From NCBI GenBank assembly GCA_948144175.1, contig CANXME010002591.1, positions 3,734,501 through 3,798,500 on the forward strand: a DNA stretch of 64,000 nucleotides. Direction: 5' to 3'. The notes below the pieces were generated by a model. The model was not told the DNA's origin. It ran no database searches and saw only the letters and a program-made list of their open reading frames with translations. This document shows, in pieces, positions 44,501-54,859 of the stretch. Both the position numbers and the translations under genes were made by a program. The stretch comes from Closterium sp. NIES-65. Lineage: Eukaryota; Streptophyta; Zygnematophyceae; Desmidiales; Closteriaceae. The number at the start of each line of letters is the position of its first letter. Position 1 is the stretch's first letter.

Positions 44501-46300
44501 ACACCGCAGCAACGCCAAGGCCTTCAAGTCCCTGCAGCTGAGGAGGAAGGAAGGGGGAAGAGGAGAGTTCAACCCCCTAATAGGCTGACCTATGATGCAC
44601 TTGGAAAGCAAGGCAAGACAGCCCTGGCCGGAGCGGCAATGATGGTCGGAGACGACGAGGAGAGTGACTACGAGGAGTGTGCCTTCGCGTTCTTCTCTCC
44701 GGTGGAGATGCCGGGAGAACCAGCAACTCTCAAGGAGGCTTTGGAGAGTAGTGATGCTGAGGAGTGGAAGAAGGCCATGGAGAGTGAGCTAAAGAGCATC
44801 GAGGAGAATGACACGTTTGAATTGGTGGAGCTACCGGAGGGGCGTACGGCGATAACGTCCAAGTGGCTCTTCAAAATCAAGTCGGATGCCGACGGCAAGA
44901 TCGACCGCTACAAGTCTAGGCTTGTAGCCAAGGGGTACCAGCAGAAGGAGAAGGTGGACTTCAAGGAGCTGTTTGCCCCTGTAGTGAAGCCGACGACGCT
45001 GCGAACCCTATTCGCGGGAGCCGCCACCAAAGGATGGGTAGTAAAACAAATGGACATCGTAACGGCATTCCTTAACGGCATCCTTGAGGAGGAGATTTTT
45101 ATGGCGCAGCCAGAGGGGTTTGATGATGGTAGTGGCAGAGTGTGGAAGCTGAAGAAGGCCCTCTATGGGCTGAAGCAGGCCCCTAGACAATGGTACATGA
45201 AGCTGCGCGAAGTGTTGGAGGAGATCGGCTTCACTCCCTCAACGGCCGATCACTCCTTGTTCATGCTTGGCGAGGGGGAGCAGAGGAGCTTCATGGTGGT
45301 TTATGTGGATGACATTCTCATATTCTCACCCTCCTCTGACCTTGTGAAGGAGGTGATGCTGAAGCTGCATGACAAGTTCAAGTGCAAGTCCCTTGGCGAC
45401 ATGAACTTCTACCTTGGGCTCCACATCGAACGAGACGTGGAGAAGCGAAGCATGCGAGTGCACCAACGGAAGTACCTGGAGGCGTTGGCTGCCAACTTCG
45501 GCCAGAGTGAAGGTCATGTGGCTACTCCCTTTCCCTCTGGGTTCAAGTGTGTGAAGGGGCCAGAGGAGGAGAGCGTTGGAGAAGAGGAGAGGCGCCGATT
45601 TCACTCGTTGGTGGGCAGCCTCATGTATGCAGCGGTAAACACCCGACCGGACGTCGCGTTTGCTACCGGGCAGCTGGCTAGGGTTGTGCAATGCCCTAAT
45701 GAGGAGCAAGTAGCAGCTGGAATGAGGGTGGCCAAGTATCTTGGCCAAACACCGACCGTTGGGCTGCAATACTCGGCGGCGGCACAAAGGCGCCAAAAGG
45801 GCGCGGATGGTGTTGAACCCGGGCGTTTGTTCCTCACCGCCTACTCGGATGCTTCATATGCATCGGAACCAGAGGACATGACAAGTGTGGGAGGCTTCAT
45901 ATGCTGTGTTGGTGGAGGCCCAACTGCTTGGGAGAGCAAGAAGCAGGTTGACCAAGCTTTGAGCTCGGTGGAGTCCGAGTATATGGCACTCTTCCGTGCC
46001 GTACGGGAGATTGTGTGGCAGCGGCGTTTGTTGGCTGAATTGGGGGAGGAGCAGCAAGGACCTACCCCACTGTATTGTGACAGCCAGGGTGCCATTGCTC
46101 TTGCTAAGAACCCTGTGTTGCATGGACTCACGAAGCACATGAGGGTGAAGTGGCATTGGACGAGGAGCATGGTAACCGCGGGTGAAGTTGAGTTGCGCTA
46201 CGTGAAGACCACGGGGCAGCCGGCTGACATGATGACCAAGAGGCTGGTGGAGCAGCAGCATTGGAAGTGTTGCAAGCTGGCTGGGATGGCTCTGAACTGA
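41531..46300 (+). CDS. E3 Gag-Pol polyprotein
   Basis: One ORF of 1589 codons, starting at the ATG at 41531 (MAGPEERGGRG), after the primer site rather than at the in-frame ATG overlapping it. Domains in order: UBN2-type Gag (FNGDNFAEW onward, 41.67-42.2 kb); Gly/Arg-rich region and CCHC knuckle CHYCHKSGHMWRDC (42.41 kb); aspartic protease with VIDSGATYSM (42.72 kb); GAG-pre-integrase HRRMGH with a CPTC pair (43.38 kb); integrase with RTDRGGEFLS and NGIAERANR (43.56-44.0 kb); acidic linker; RT with QMDIVTAFLNG and YVDDILIFS (44.8-45.35 kb); RNase H with SDASYASEPEDM and SSVESEYMAL (45.84-46.2 kb), ending TTGQPADMMTK. The product would be processed by its own protease in a cytoplasmic virus-like particle, as is general for copia. 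Confidence 0.95.
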   Translation: MAGPEERGGRGAGGRGEAQAQGQPRDSTMAPVQPSVGPSRDEPRVFGLDKFNGDNFAEWSFRMENIFDHYDLLEVMEGTEKRPENDPEKSPWVRKSAQGYLLLGHALGSSQIRHIKPFQREPEKGPKAWAALKGVHAPATAAVAVVLERQMATLRIEEDEAVEEGVQKFFDLLTRLEGADLNYSELQKKTKLLALLPESWSSLIINLNRDLPRLSLEDVKRAILQEDFRRRELASADGAGAASIGRGYGRGRGKGRGGGRFGGSNFGGGRGSGGYGSDDKSYRRGRGRFDGECHYCHKSGHMWRDCYKLPDGWTPAQGQEGRGAGGGGGRGRGGRGGRGGGAANMKSGDNDKDPSDDRYPGLFYFVSTQAPAGPEKDEGFEEPAAVGKVTLHPLDYWVIDSGATYSMTPRPDLLTELEPSPVKHVTSALGQRAEVKGMGKAMFKGADGKMVGLKNVLWVPSLAANLISVRRLAKAGMDTNSKGAKTYTARLGDRILWDLHEDKDVYNEMWQIPVVPMPKERQVAASISTKDGAVGSDDGANGRAKENELKKRKPGGTSKFSEPKESGAAAKEQQKGEENPEAAAEEDYGESMWGAIASAAFSNPTLATGECDWLTLHRRMGHVALPILQQLVKNEMVAGIRVKGEPDEVLGCPTCMQAKFTRFPFSSSEATAKAPLDEVVMDVVGPLKLGAAGAEYFLTIVDVYTRMTWVYVLARKSDVAETLKTDWFPMVERQQDRLVKSIRTDRGGEFLSKEFGLWLKKNGIRHSLTMPYSPAMNGIAERANRTITEAARGLLIEAGLPDYFWPDAVRSACVAKNRALTHVGADKWVPYVEWLGRKPKVDMLRVFGCMCMALVPKHLRHNKLGAKAVWAVHLGMAQNSKGWLLWDPFTKKFLVSRDCKFMENFMYKDWKAENEAKIGVRFGEVKSSGLEHVELPLELSSDSTTTRESSLVNGGEEANDAEEEEEEVQQVSERAPSLPSRTTSAPRIRATPQQRQGLQVPAAEEEGRGKRRVQPPNRLTYDALGKQGKTALAGAAMMVGDDEESDYEECAFAFFSPVEMPGEPATLKEALESSDAEEWKKAMESELKSIEENDTFELVELPEGRTAITSKWLFKIKSDADGKIDRYKSRLVAKGYQQKEKVDFKELFAPVVKPTTLRTLFAGAATKGWVVKQMDIVTAFLNGILEEEIFMAQPEGFDDGSGRVWKLKKALYGLKQAPRQWYMKLREVLEEIGFTPSTADHSLFMLGEGEQRSFMVVYVDDILIFSPSSDLVKEVMLKLHDKFKCKSLGDMNFYLGLHIERDVEKRSMRVHQRKYLEALAANFGQSEGHVATPFPSGFKCVKGPEEESVGEEERRRFHSLVGSLMYAAVNTRPDVAFATGQLARVVQCPNEEQVAAGMRVAKYLGQTPTVGLQYSAAAQRRQKGADGVEPGRLFLTAYSDASYASEPEDMTSVGGFICCVGGGPTAWESKKQVDQALSSVESEYMALFRAVREIVWQRRLLAELGEEQQGPTPLYCDSQGAIALAKNPVLHGLTKHMRVKWHWTRSMVTAGEVELRYVKTTGQPADMMTKRLVEQQHWKCCKLAGMALN

Positions 46301-46341
46301 GAGAGCAACATATCCTAAAGCCAACAATCCGAGGGGGAGTT

Positions 46342-47170
46342 TGTTGGTGCAACCCTATGGTTTGCACTCGGCTTGTTGTCCGTGTGCATGCATGTGTGTG
46401 TGTATGGAATGGTATGAGGGCATGGGATAATACATATTTCATGCTTATAATTGTGTGTGAATGTTGAGTCATGATGTCGAGTGTGTGTGTAGAGTCAATA
46501 GCGAGTTATCGCTAGACGCGTGTTACGCGGTCGTTTGTGTCTCGCGCGCGGTTTCTATTTTGTCGTGCGCGGTTTCTATTTTGTCCTGTGTCGAACGTTC
46601 GGTGTGTCGCAGGTGTGTGCAGCAGACCCATCAAGAACTCAAGGATGAGTTTGTGATGAAGAGCCCAAGCCTTGGCGTCAAGCCTCAAGTGATTTCGAAG
46701 CTCGCCAAAAGGGTACACGTCAAGATATTGAAGATAGTTACATTACTTTGTGTAGTGTAACATTTCACTTGGTGTAGGCCCTAGTGAAGGGTAGTTTCGA
46801 GACCCTTCGTGGTTGGGGACAGTGTGGCACTGTTCCACATCACTGTACCTCGGCTCTTGGGGTTTGTAGGAGCTAGGAGTCATTCCCAACTCGTAACTCT
46901 CCCTAACTCTTCCTATCTTGTGTTCTAAGACTATAGTGGCTGCCATAGTGCCGTTCGTTCAAACCAACGCTGTGTCGTCAATACTTGATCAAATCGTGCG
47001 ATCTAAAGTGCCTAGTGTAGGCGACAATACGACGCTCCAGATCCAAGTTGAATCAAGTCATTTGAAGCTGTGACAAGAACGCTATGAACGTTCGAAGCCG
47101 CTGTGCAGAAATCCGACTATACACTCTATCTTTCGTTTTAGGCACATTGGAGCCTACTGTGACTATAACA
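46342..47170 (+). repeat. 3' LTR of E3
   Basis: 829 bp, same length as the 5' LTR and about 99% alike. Preceded by GAGGGGGAGT and followed by the GTAGA target duplication. Confidence 0.96.
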
Positions 47171-50100
47171 GTAGACAGAGGAGTGGCCTGAGGCGAGGAG
47201 TACGTGAAGTCGAAGCACTGAAGGATCTGCTGCACCATGTGTGACTGAGTCAGGGTAATGGTGCGCTGTGCTCTGTCCGGGTGATCTGCAAGCCAAGGTA
47301 GCTGCGCAGTTCACCCAGGTCTGTGCACGTGTGTCTCTTCTGCAGCTCGGACCTCACGTGGGCTAGTTCAGCAGTGTCAGCAGTGGCAAAGACCAAGTCG
47401 TCGACGTACACGAGGATGTAGAACGGCGGCAAAGAGGTGTCGGTGCGCAGAAACAGCGACGGGTCGGCAATAGAAGGAGCAAACCCAAGAGCCGCAAGTG
47501 TAGTCCTCAGTGTGTTGTGCCACTCACGAGGCACCTGGCGGAGACCGTAGACTGGCCGCCGGAGGCTCCACTGGGTACCAGGGGGAAACAACCCAGTGAA
47601 GCCAGGTGGGCGGCGCAGCCAGATCTCCTCGTGCAGGCTGCCCTGCAGGAAAGCTGTGCTGAAGTCAAGAGAGTGAAGCTCGTAGTCGCGCTGAGCGGCT
47701 ATGTGCAGCAGCACCCGAAGAGTGGTCATCTTTGGGGTGGGAGAGAAGGTCTGAAAGTAGTCAACTCCCTGCCGCTGACTGAAGCCTCGAGCCACGTAAC
47801 GCGCCTTGAAGACAGGCGGAGAACCCGGCGGCCGCTTCACCCTTAAAATCCACATGCCACTGACGATGTTCACCCCAGGTGGGGGAACCTCGTCAACGTA
47901 GGTGCTTGTGGACTTCCAGGAAGCCATCTCTGCGTCCATGGCTGACTGCCACTGTGAGAAGTAGGGACCCTCGATCGCCTGAGCGTATGATCGAGGAGTC
48001 GGGATGTCTGGTGCATCCGGGTTTCCCTCAGGGGCAATCAGCGTGGACACGAGATGAGGCAAAGCAGTAGCAAAACATTGGAACCCCTCCTGCCTGTCCT
48101 TAAGGACGTCCGTGCTAAGAGCACACTCACCCCCGACAGACGGAGGACAGACAGACTCAGACTCAGCAACAAGACTAGCAGTGTAGTCTAGACGACAGCG
48201 AGCAGCAAAGTCGACAAGCTCAGCAACCAAGGCAGACGCAGCAGTGGACTCAAAGGAAGGGTCACTGACAACAGTAGCCAGGAGACGCGTACCAGTAGGA
48301 CTGGCAGCACGAAGAGAGTGAGACTCCGGGTCAGCAAGGACAGGAAGAGAGGACTCTGGAGGAGACGGCAATGGGACACGCAGAGGAGCACTGGACGAAC
48401 GCAGTGCCATCTGGTGTGTGCCTGGGACCGCAGAAAGACGCGGACGCGGAGCACGACTACTAGTGCGAGCAGCACGAACAGGCGACGCGGGACGAGACGC
48501 AGGCTCACGACGCTCAGCAAGACCTGCAGTAGGACCAGTGTAGGGAGAAAGAGCAGGCAGGGGGGAGGCGGGCTGTAACTGTGACCGCGACTGGACAGGC
48601 TGTGAACACTCTGAGGGAGGAGCAGGACCAGTAGAGGGCGGGAGACCAAGAACCTGCTCAAGGAGTGGAACGAAGTACGGCCGCAGCCGCACAGCGCCTC
48701 CAGAACTAGCAGGGACAGCACCAGTACTCCGAGAGGCTGTACTAGTGCCAGCAGCACCTCCAGCTCCAACAGCACCAACTCCAGCACCCTTAGAACCACC
48801 AGCGCCAATAGCACCTCCAGCGCCAACACCTGCAGCTGCTCCAGCTTCAGCAGCTCCAGCAGCTCCAGCTCCAGCAGCTCCAGCTCCAGCAGGATCGTCA
48901 GCTCCAGTACCGCCAGCAGCTCCAGCAGTACCTCCAGCAGGACCAACAGCACCCCCAGTCCCAGCAGCTCCAGTACCGCCAGTACGAGCACCTCCGGGAC
49001 CAGCAACAATAGTAGCATCTCCACCTCCAGCAGCATGGCTCCAGCGTCGGGCAAACCACTCGCGCAGCTCCTGCGGAGAGGGTAGCTCCCGCCTCGAGGA
49101 AGCACCGCCAGAGGCTACACGAGCAGACCCAGCACCCCCAGGCTCCGCACCCCCAGGCTCCGTACCCCCAGGCTCAGCACCCCCAAGCTCCGCATCCCCA
49201 GGCTCAGCACCCCCAGACCCGGCACCCGCAGGCTCAGCACCCCTAGACTCAGCACCCCCAGGCTCCGCACCCCCAGGCTCAGCACCCCCAGACCCGGCAC
49301 CCGCAGGCTCAGCACCCCTAGCAGCACCAGAGTCAACAGCTACCTCGACACGCTCGACTGCGTCTACCTGGGACATACCTGACGGGGCAGGACCCTGAGG
49401 GGGGAGAGGGTCTACCGGGGGAGGACCTGGCGCAAGGAAGAGCGGTGGCGGGGGGAGGGGCGCAGTGCGGTTGGGGAAGAGACGGTAGTAAGGCACCGAC
49501 TCGTCAAAGGTGACGTCCTCGGAGGACAGAACACGGCGCGAGGTGGGGTGGTAAAACTGCCAACCAGGCGCGTCAGGGGGGAAGCCAAGGAAGACGCAGG
49601 TAACAGCACGGGGGGGGGCAGCTTGTCCGCAGACAAGTCGCGGACAAACGCCCGAGATCCCCTGACACGAAACGCAGACGCATCGCCAACCTTCCCCGTC
49701 CACCGCAAGGTGGGGGAGGTCTCTGGCAAGGAGACCCAGGGCTGAAGGTTGAGCTGATGCGCTGCGTACTAAACCGCAAACGACCACTGAAAATGGGGAG
49801 CAGCCGCATGGATCATGGACGTACGAGCGACGTCCATGACCATGCCAATGCGGCACTCAGCAATCCCATTTTGCTGTGGAGAGGCCAGAAGCGCGAAGGT
49901 CTGGCGGATGCCCTGTGCACGACAGAAGGCTCCCAGACGGGCAGAGGAAAACTCCCCGCCTCTGTCAGAGTGCAGACGCAGAACAGGAAAGTCCGAGCCG
50001 AAACTCTCTCTGAGCTGGAGATGAGCCGCGCGGATCCAGTCGATCAACAGCTCAGTGACGTCACCCTTGCTGCGCAAGGGGAACACCGTGGTGTAACGCT

Positions 50101-52489
50101 AGTAGTCGTCAACTACCAACAGGAAGTAACGCTCGTGACCCTGGCCACAGACGCGGGCAGGGCCCCACACGTCCATGTGAAGAGTCTGCAGGGGAGCCTC
50201 TGTCGGAGGAAACTCGGAGGAGTGAGGGGCGGCGCGCTGCCGCCCCTCAACGCAAGGAACGGAGGTAGGGGTAGGCCCCAAAGGGAGGGGAGGGAGGGAC
50301 CGGGGGAGACCAGAGACAAGGACACGGGAGGCCATGCCTCGGAGACGAGGCAGGGAGGGGTGACCAAGGCGGTGGTGCCAAAGGAGAGTCTGGTGGGACA
50401 GGATACAACACGAGCAGGGAGCAGACTCAGGACCAGACCTGGACTCTGCAGCAAACACCTGACTCGACGCAGCTACCTGACCAGACTCAGCAACCGGAGG
50501 AGACTCAGTAGTCAGTGTGTACAGGCTCGACCCTGGACGACGGGTAAACGTGGCCAAGTGTCGGCCCGTCCGAGCACACATACAGTGGGTCACCCGCTGA
50601 CTCGCAGGAGTGAACTGGTCAACCCCCCCATCCTGTAGATCAGCACCACTCACCAAGTTCGTAGAGAACAAGGGGAGGTAGAGACCTGACAGGGTGTTAG
50701 AGGGGGCTGCCGGACATGTTAAGACAGTGGAGAAGCGAGCAAGAAAAGGACACCCAGAGGGGTCCGCCAGGGAGACCGCAACCGGCGGACTAAGCGGCGT
50801 AAGCGTGGTGCGGTCTCGAAAGAAGGAGCGGGAAGTACGCGAGTCAAGGGTGAAGGTGTGTAAGGCCTGAGCCAACGTGGTACCTGAGAGAGCAGGCTCA
50901 CCAACACCTGGGGCACCAGACGCACTAGCACCTAGAGCAGCAGCCTCACCAGCACCTAGAGCAGCAGCCTCAATGCCCGGGTCAGGCGGAACACACAGGT
51001 TACAGTCACCCTCATCACTAGTTGACACAGCATATATGGCAGCAAGAATAGCATCATAGTCAAGATCAAAGATAGCAACCCCCGCCCTAGACAGCTCTCC
51101 CCAGCGAGGGATCTCAGTGGCGTCAGGGAACTGGTGACGCCAAGCGTCCGTCAGGCGGCCGAAGCAGCGCTGGGTGGAGTGCGAGCCCCCGCACTGCTCA
51201 CCAGCGCGGTCGCCGGTACGGAGGACCTAGGTACAGGGATTAGTACCCCCGCCTCGCTGACGCCTAGCGTACCACTCACGAAGCTGCTGGGGGGACGGGG
51301 TCTCATGAGTGCGCTGCTGGTGCTGGCGCTGACCACCACCTAAGCCGCCCCGCTGCGCAGAGCCACCCCGACTGGCTCCACCTCCTCCGCCGCCACCTCC
51401 GCCTCCGCCGCCACCGCCTCCTCCTCCGCTCCCACCGCCACCGCCGCCGCCGCCTCCGCCGCCACCGCCGCCACCGAAGCCCCCACCCCCGCCACCACTC
51501 CCACCACCACCCCCATTACCTCCGCCTCCTCCACCTACACCTCCACCGCCCCCGCCAGCCCCTCCAGCGCCCTTGCCCCCCTTGCCCTTGCCGGTGCGGC
51601 GTCCCCCGCTAGGGGCAGACGCAGCGCCGACCGACTCGGTGCCAACGAAGTCGACGGCAGCGGTAGAGGCAACAGAGGGCAAAAGGGGGGAGGGGGAGCA
51701 CCCCTTAAAGACAGGGGCACGCGGGTCACCTCGAGAGGCTCCTACAGCGACTATACTCTTCTCAACTGCCAGGAGGCGCTCCTCGAGGAGGTCAACGGTG
51801 AGTGTGGTGGGGCAAACAGAGAGGAAGTGGTCCCTGACCGAGCGAAGGGAGTCAGGGAGCCGGGTGACTATGTAGTAGAGGGTGATGTACAAGGGGGGGG
51901 GGGGGTTCTTGGCGCAGAACTCAGCAGGAAGCGCAGCGCGGTAGTGGGTGTCAGGAAACAGGTACGGCAGAATGAGGCGGCTAAGGGCAGCAGTGGCAGG
52001 GGAAGAGTAGCGTGCGACTACAGCGTCGTACACGGTCTTAGCACTCTTGTACTGACTAAAGTGCGCACGCTCAGCGGTCGGCGACGCACAGCAAGACGGG
52101 CAGCAGCATCGCGTGTGGCCCACTGTGAGCGAACAGTGCTGTCAGCATCAGCAAGCGGGGCAGGAGAGGCACCAGAGGTGAGATCGAACAGGGAGAGTCC
52201 GTCTGCCCTATCGCACTGTAGGAAGAGCTGTAGGTCATCGACCCAGACCTCAAAGTCAACAGCACGACCCTCAGCATCAAAGGTAAGGACACTGGGGCTA
52301 GCCATGACAGCAGTGGTCTAGCAGGGAGTGCTCTCACCAGTCCGGGTGGGTAGGGCCGGGGCGCGCCGGTAGGAACAAAGCTGCAACCGCGGTGGCAGCG
52401 GCTCGGCAGTGGCAGTGGCGGCTCGACGGCGGTCTCGGCGGCTCGGCGGCTCGGCGGTTCGACTACTTGGCGGCTCGGCGGCTCGGCGG

Positions 52490-52970
52490 TGAAGAGGCCG
52501 GGGAGGGGCCGAAAGGGGCGGCAACGGGGCCGCAAGAGGGCGGCGATGGGGCCGCAAGAGGGTGGCGACGGGGCCGCGAGAGGGCGGCGACGAGGCCGCA
52601 AGAGGGCGGCACTGGGGCCGCGAGAGGGCGGCGACGCGGCCGCGAAAGGGTGGCACTGGGGCCGCGAGAGGGCGGCGACGAGGCCGCGAGGAGCGGCTGC
52701 AGGGCCGCGATGAGCGGCGACGCGGCCGCTAAGGGCGGCGGCAGGGCTGTGAACGGCGGCGACGGGGCCGCGAGAGGGCGGCGACGGGGCCGTGGAGGTG
52801 GGGCCGCAAGGGGCCGCTGAGGGCGGCGCGACGGGCCGCTCAGGGAGGCGCGACGGGCCGCTAGGGGGGGCGGCGACGGGGTCGAGAGGGGCCTTGAGAG
52901 AGGGGGAGGCGCTAAGGGCGGCGCGACGGGTCGCTAAGGGGAGGGCGGCACACAGGGCGCGTCTCGGTCA
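52490..52970. repeat. GC-rich tandem repeat leader of E4
   Basis: Repeats of GGGGCCGCGAGAGGGCGGCGA on the plus strand, the reverse-strand counterpart of the E1 leader repeats. Several overlapping Arg/Gly ORFs here are artefacts. Confidence 0.8.
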
Positions 52971-53056
52971 GAGGCGACTCGATCTCAGGGCAGGAAAAAA
53001 ATCGATTTTCAGTGGTGGGCCCTAGGAAAAGTTCCCACTAGGGAACCTGCTCTATA

Positions 53057-53263
53057 CCATATTAAGATTAAGAGCATAGTAGCTTAGGGTTTGAACTAGG
53101 TGAGGGTGACGAGAGGAAATAGCAAGCCAAAATGGGGCTTCACTAATGAAATGAGAATACAAATAGGCAAACAGCAACACAAAGAGGTGCACCACCAAAC
53201 ATGATGCAATAACTACACTACAATTGCAAACGATTATATAAAATATGTGAACATGTTTTGACA
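53057..53263 (-). repeat. Inferred 5' LTR of E4
   Basis: About 207 bp between the primer site (53043-53056, reverse complement of TGGTATAGAGCAGG) and GTTTTGACA. No second copy is available, so the boundaries are inferred. Unlike the E1 LTR in sequence. Confidence 0.5.
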
Positions 53264-53300
53264 CACACCTGACGCGATCGCAACGAAAACCCCAGCCATG

Positions 53301-53931
53301 GCTGTTTTTATCAGGGTAAGAACCCTGATTTCAAGGTGATTTCAGGCTATCCACTTTGTGGAGACTGAAATTTCAGAACTAATGATTTCTCAATCCTGAT
53401 CCAATCAGAGTAACAGATTTCGTATCCCTGATTTTGATTACAGTGTAACAGACTAGCCTGTTAGTGGACCCTGACTTAAGAGTGTATCGACTCTGTGGTC
53501 CCTCAATTTGACCTTATCGAGAAGAAGATTCTAGGAAATTTCCTCCCGATAACCCCTCTTCCAGATTGTTCGCAGCGAGAGAAGACCGAAGAAGACATTA
53601 TCGAGACGAAGTTTCTTTGAAATTCCGTACCAACACACTCGCCACGGAGGTCGTATTCGAGTTCCGGGAGGAACCCTAATGTGCGCCACACCCCGCTTTA
53701 TCGGGAAGAAGTTTCTTCGAAATATCGTTCCTATACACCCACCATCGAGGTTCAGTTTCGATAATGCACTGTGCATTACTACACTGATCCTGACTTCTCA
53801 ACCGTGAACAATCAGACTATATAACTTCCCAACACTGAGCAATCAGGGTGATGTGTGTTGGAAAATGTGCACCAATAATAGAGGGGGGTTTTTTTTCCCG
53901 AAATCAGGGAGGCCTAATTTGAAACGTCAGC
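53301..53931. repeat. 631-bp unknown dispersed repeat, copy A (empty site)
   Basis: Begins GCTGTTTTTATCAGGG and ends near GAAACGTCAGCC. Copy B starts at 54276. It is rich in CCTGATTT/AATCAGGG motifs in both directions and has about three internal near-repeats of 'ttatcgagaagaagtttcttcgaaat'. No coding domain was recognised. The 62-codon ORFs shared by both copies on the minus strand differ mostly by replacement changes, so they are not a conserved gene. Class unknown: a DNA-transposon derivative or an old LTR is possible. Confidence 0.7.
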
Positions 53932-54005
53932 CTGAGCTCATGGGTAGGCCCAGAATCCGAGCCTCACCATCACAGTTAGGCCCGGAAACCGAACCTCCCT
54001 ATTGG

Positions 54006-54260
54006 CTTGCCTAGGCCTCGCGCACAGTGGAAGCAGGAACGACATGGCTGCGGGACAGGCGGTTATGCTGTTGCTGCTGCTCTTGCTGCTGCTGCTGCTG
54101 CTGCTGCAGCTGCTCTTGCTGCTGCTGCTCGTGCATTCTTGAGGCGCCTCAAAAGACTATCCTACAGGCTTTCCAAAGCCTCGCGCATGGCGGAAGCAGC
54201 GACGCCACGGCTGCGCACCAGGCGGTTCTGCTGCTGCTCGTGCATGCCCATGGGCAGGCG
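54006..54260. repeat. Duplicated 'gcctcgcgca-gg-gaagca' segment with CTG run and palindrome
   Basis: Two related segments (about 54012-54137 and 54173-54248), both containing 'cctcgcgca', 'ggcggtt' and a GCTGCTGCT run ending CTCGTGCAT, are separated by TTGAGGCGCCTCAA (54139-54152). The CTG run at 54063-54128 is expanded in the first. Confidence 0.7.
54138..54155. repeat. Palindrome at a duplication junction outside the LRR genes
   Basis: CTTGAGGCGCCTCAAAAG, same type as those in the LRR introns, again exactly between two direct copies. Confidence 0.85.
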
Positions 54261-54716
54261 CAGTGCAAAGCGCAGGCTGTTTTTATCAGGGTAATTGTCC
54301 TGATTTCAGGGTGATTTCAGGCTATCCACTTTGTGGAGATTGAAATTTCAGAATTAATGATTTCTCAATCCTAATTTAATCAGAGTAATAGATTCCGTAT
54401 CCTTGATTTTGAGTAAAGTGTCATAGACTAGCCTGTTAGTGGACCCTGACTTAAGAGAGTATCAACTCTGTGGTCCCTCAATTTGACCTTATCGAGAAGA
54501 AGATTCTAGGAAATTTCATCTCGATAACCCCTCTTCCAGATTGTTCGCAGTGAGCGAAGCCTGAAGAAGACATTATCGAGACGAAGTTTCTTTGAAATTT
54601 CGTACCGACACACTCACTACGGAGGTCGTATTCGAGTTCCGGGAGGAGCGCTAATGTGCGCCGCACCCCGCTTTATCGGGATAAAGTTTCTTCGAAATTT
54701 CGTTCCTATACATCCA

Positions 54717-54859
54717 CAGTCAGAATGTAATATTTGTTTAGTCTGCAGTAGGGTACTTTATAGTGAGTACAACCCACTTAGGGTTTGCTACTTGTATCCC
54801 AACTACCTGCTAGTCAAATTCTCTCTTTCCTGTTCTAACTTCTGCCTACTATCTCAACA
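54717..54859 (+). repeat. 5' LTR of N2
   Basis: 143 bp ending TATCTCAACA, followed by the primer site. Confidence 0.85.

Larger units (their letters stand above)
40668..47170 (+). mobile_element. Ty1/copia retrotransposon E3, whole-looking and young
   Basis: Two 829-bp LTRs (40668-41496 and 46342-47170) with about 8 differences by eye, a perfect GTAGA duplication (40663-40667 and 47171-47175), primer site TGGTATCAGAGCCCC (from 41499), polypurine tract GAGGGGGAGT before the 3' LTR, and one uninterrupted gag-pol ORF between. The target is the RT/RNase H region of E4: E1 keeps the unoccupied version of the same site near 9250. This copia lineage is distinct from E1/E4 (long LTRs, no GC-rich leader). 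It looks whole. Confidence 0.97.
40206..53263 (-). mobile_element. Ty1/copia element E4, split by E3 (fossil)
   Basis: Minus-strand order: inferred 5' LTR 53057-53263; primer site TGGTATAGAGCAGG (53043-53056); GC-rich repeat leader (about 52.4-52.97 kb); gag with a Gly-rich tract (about 51.2-52.3 kb); protease (about 50.8 kb); GAG-pre-integrase and integrase HSDRGGEF (about 49.6-50.4 kb); an Ala/Gly/Pro linker with GGAEPGGAEP repeats (about 48.5-49.4 kb); RT with YVDD (47.4-48.1 kb). On the far side of E3, RT/RNase H sequence follows (about 40.2-40.66 kb). It is a close relative of E1 in all domains. No 3' LTR was found at the left end, which abuts the LRR array. It is broken in several places. 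Confidence 0.88.

Noticed and set aside
53503-54666. 62-codon minus-strand ORF present in both copies of the 631-bp repeat
   Set aside because: The copies differ mostly by amino-acid replacements and the ORF covers internal repeats. No sign of coding constraint.
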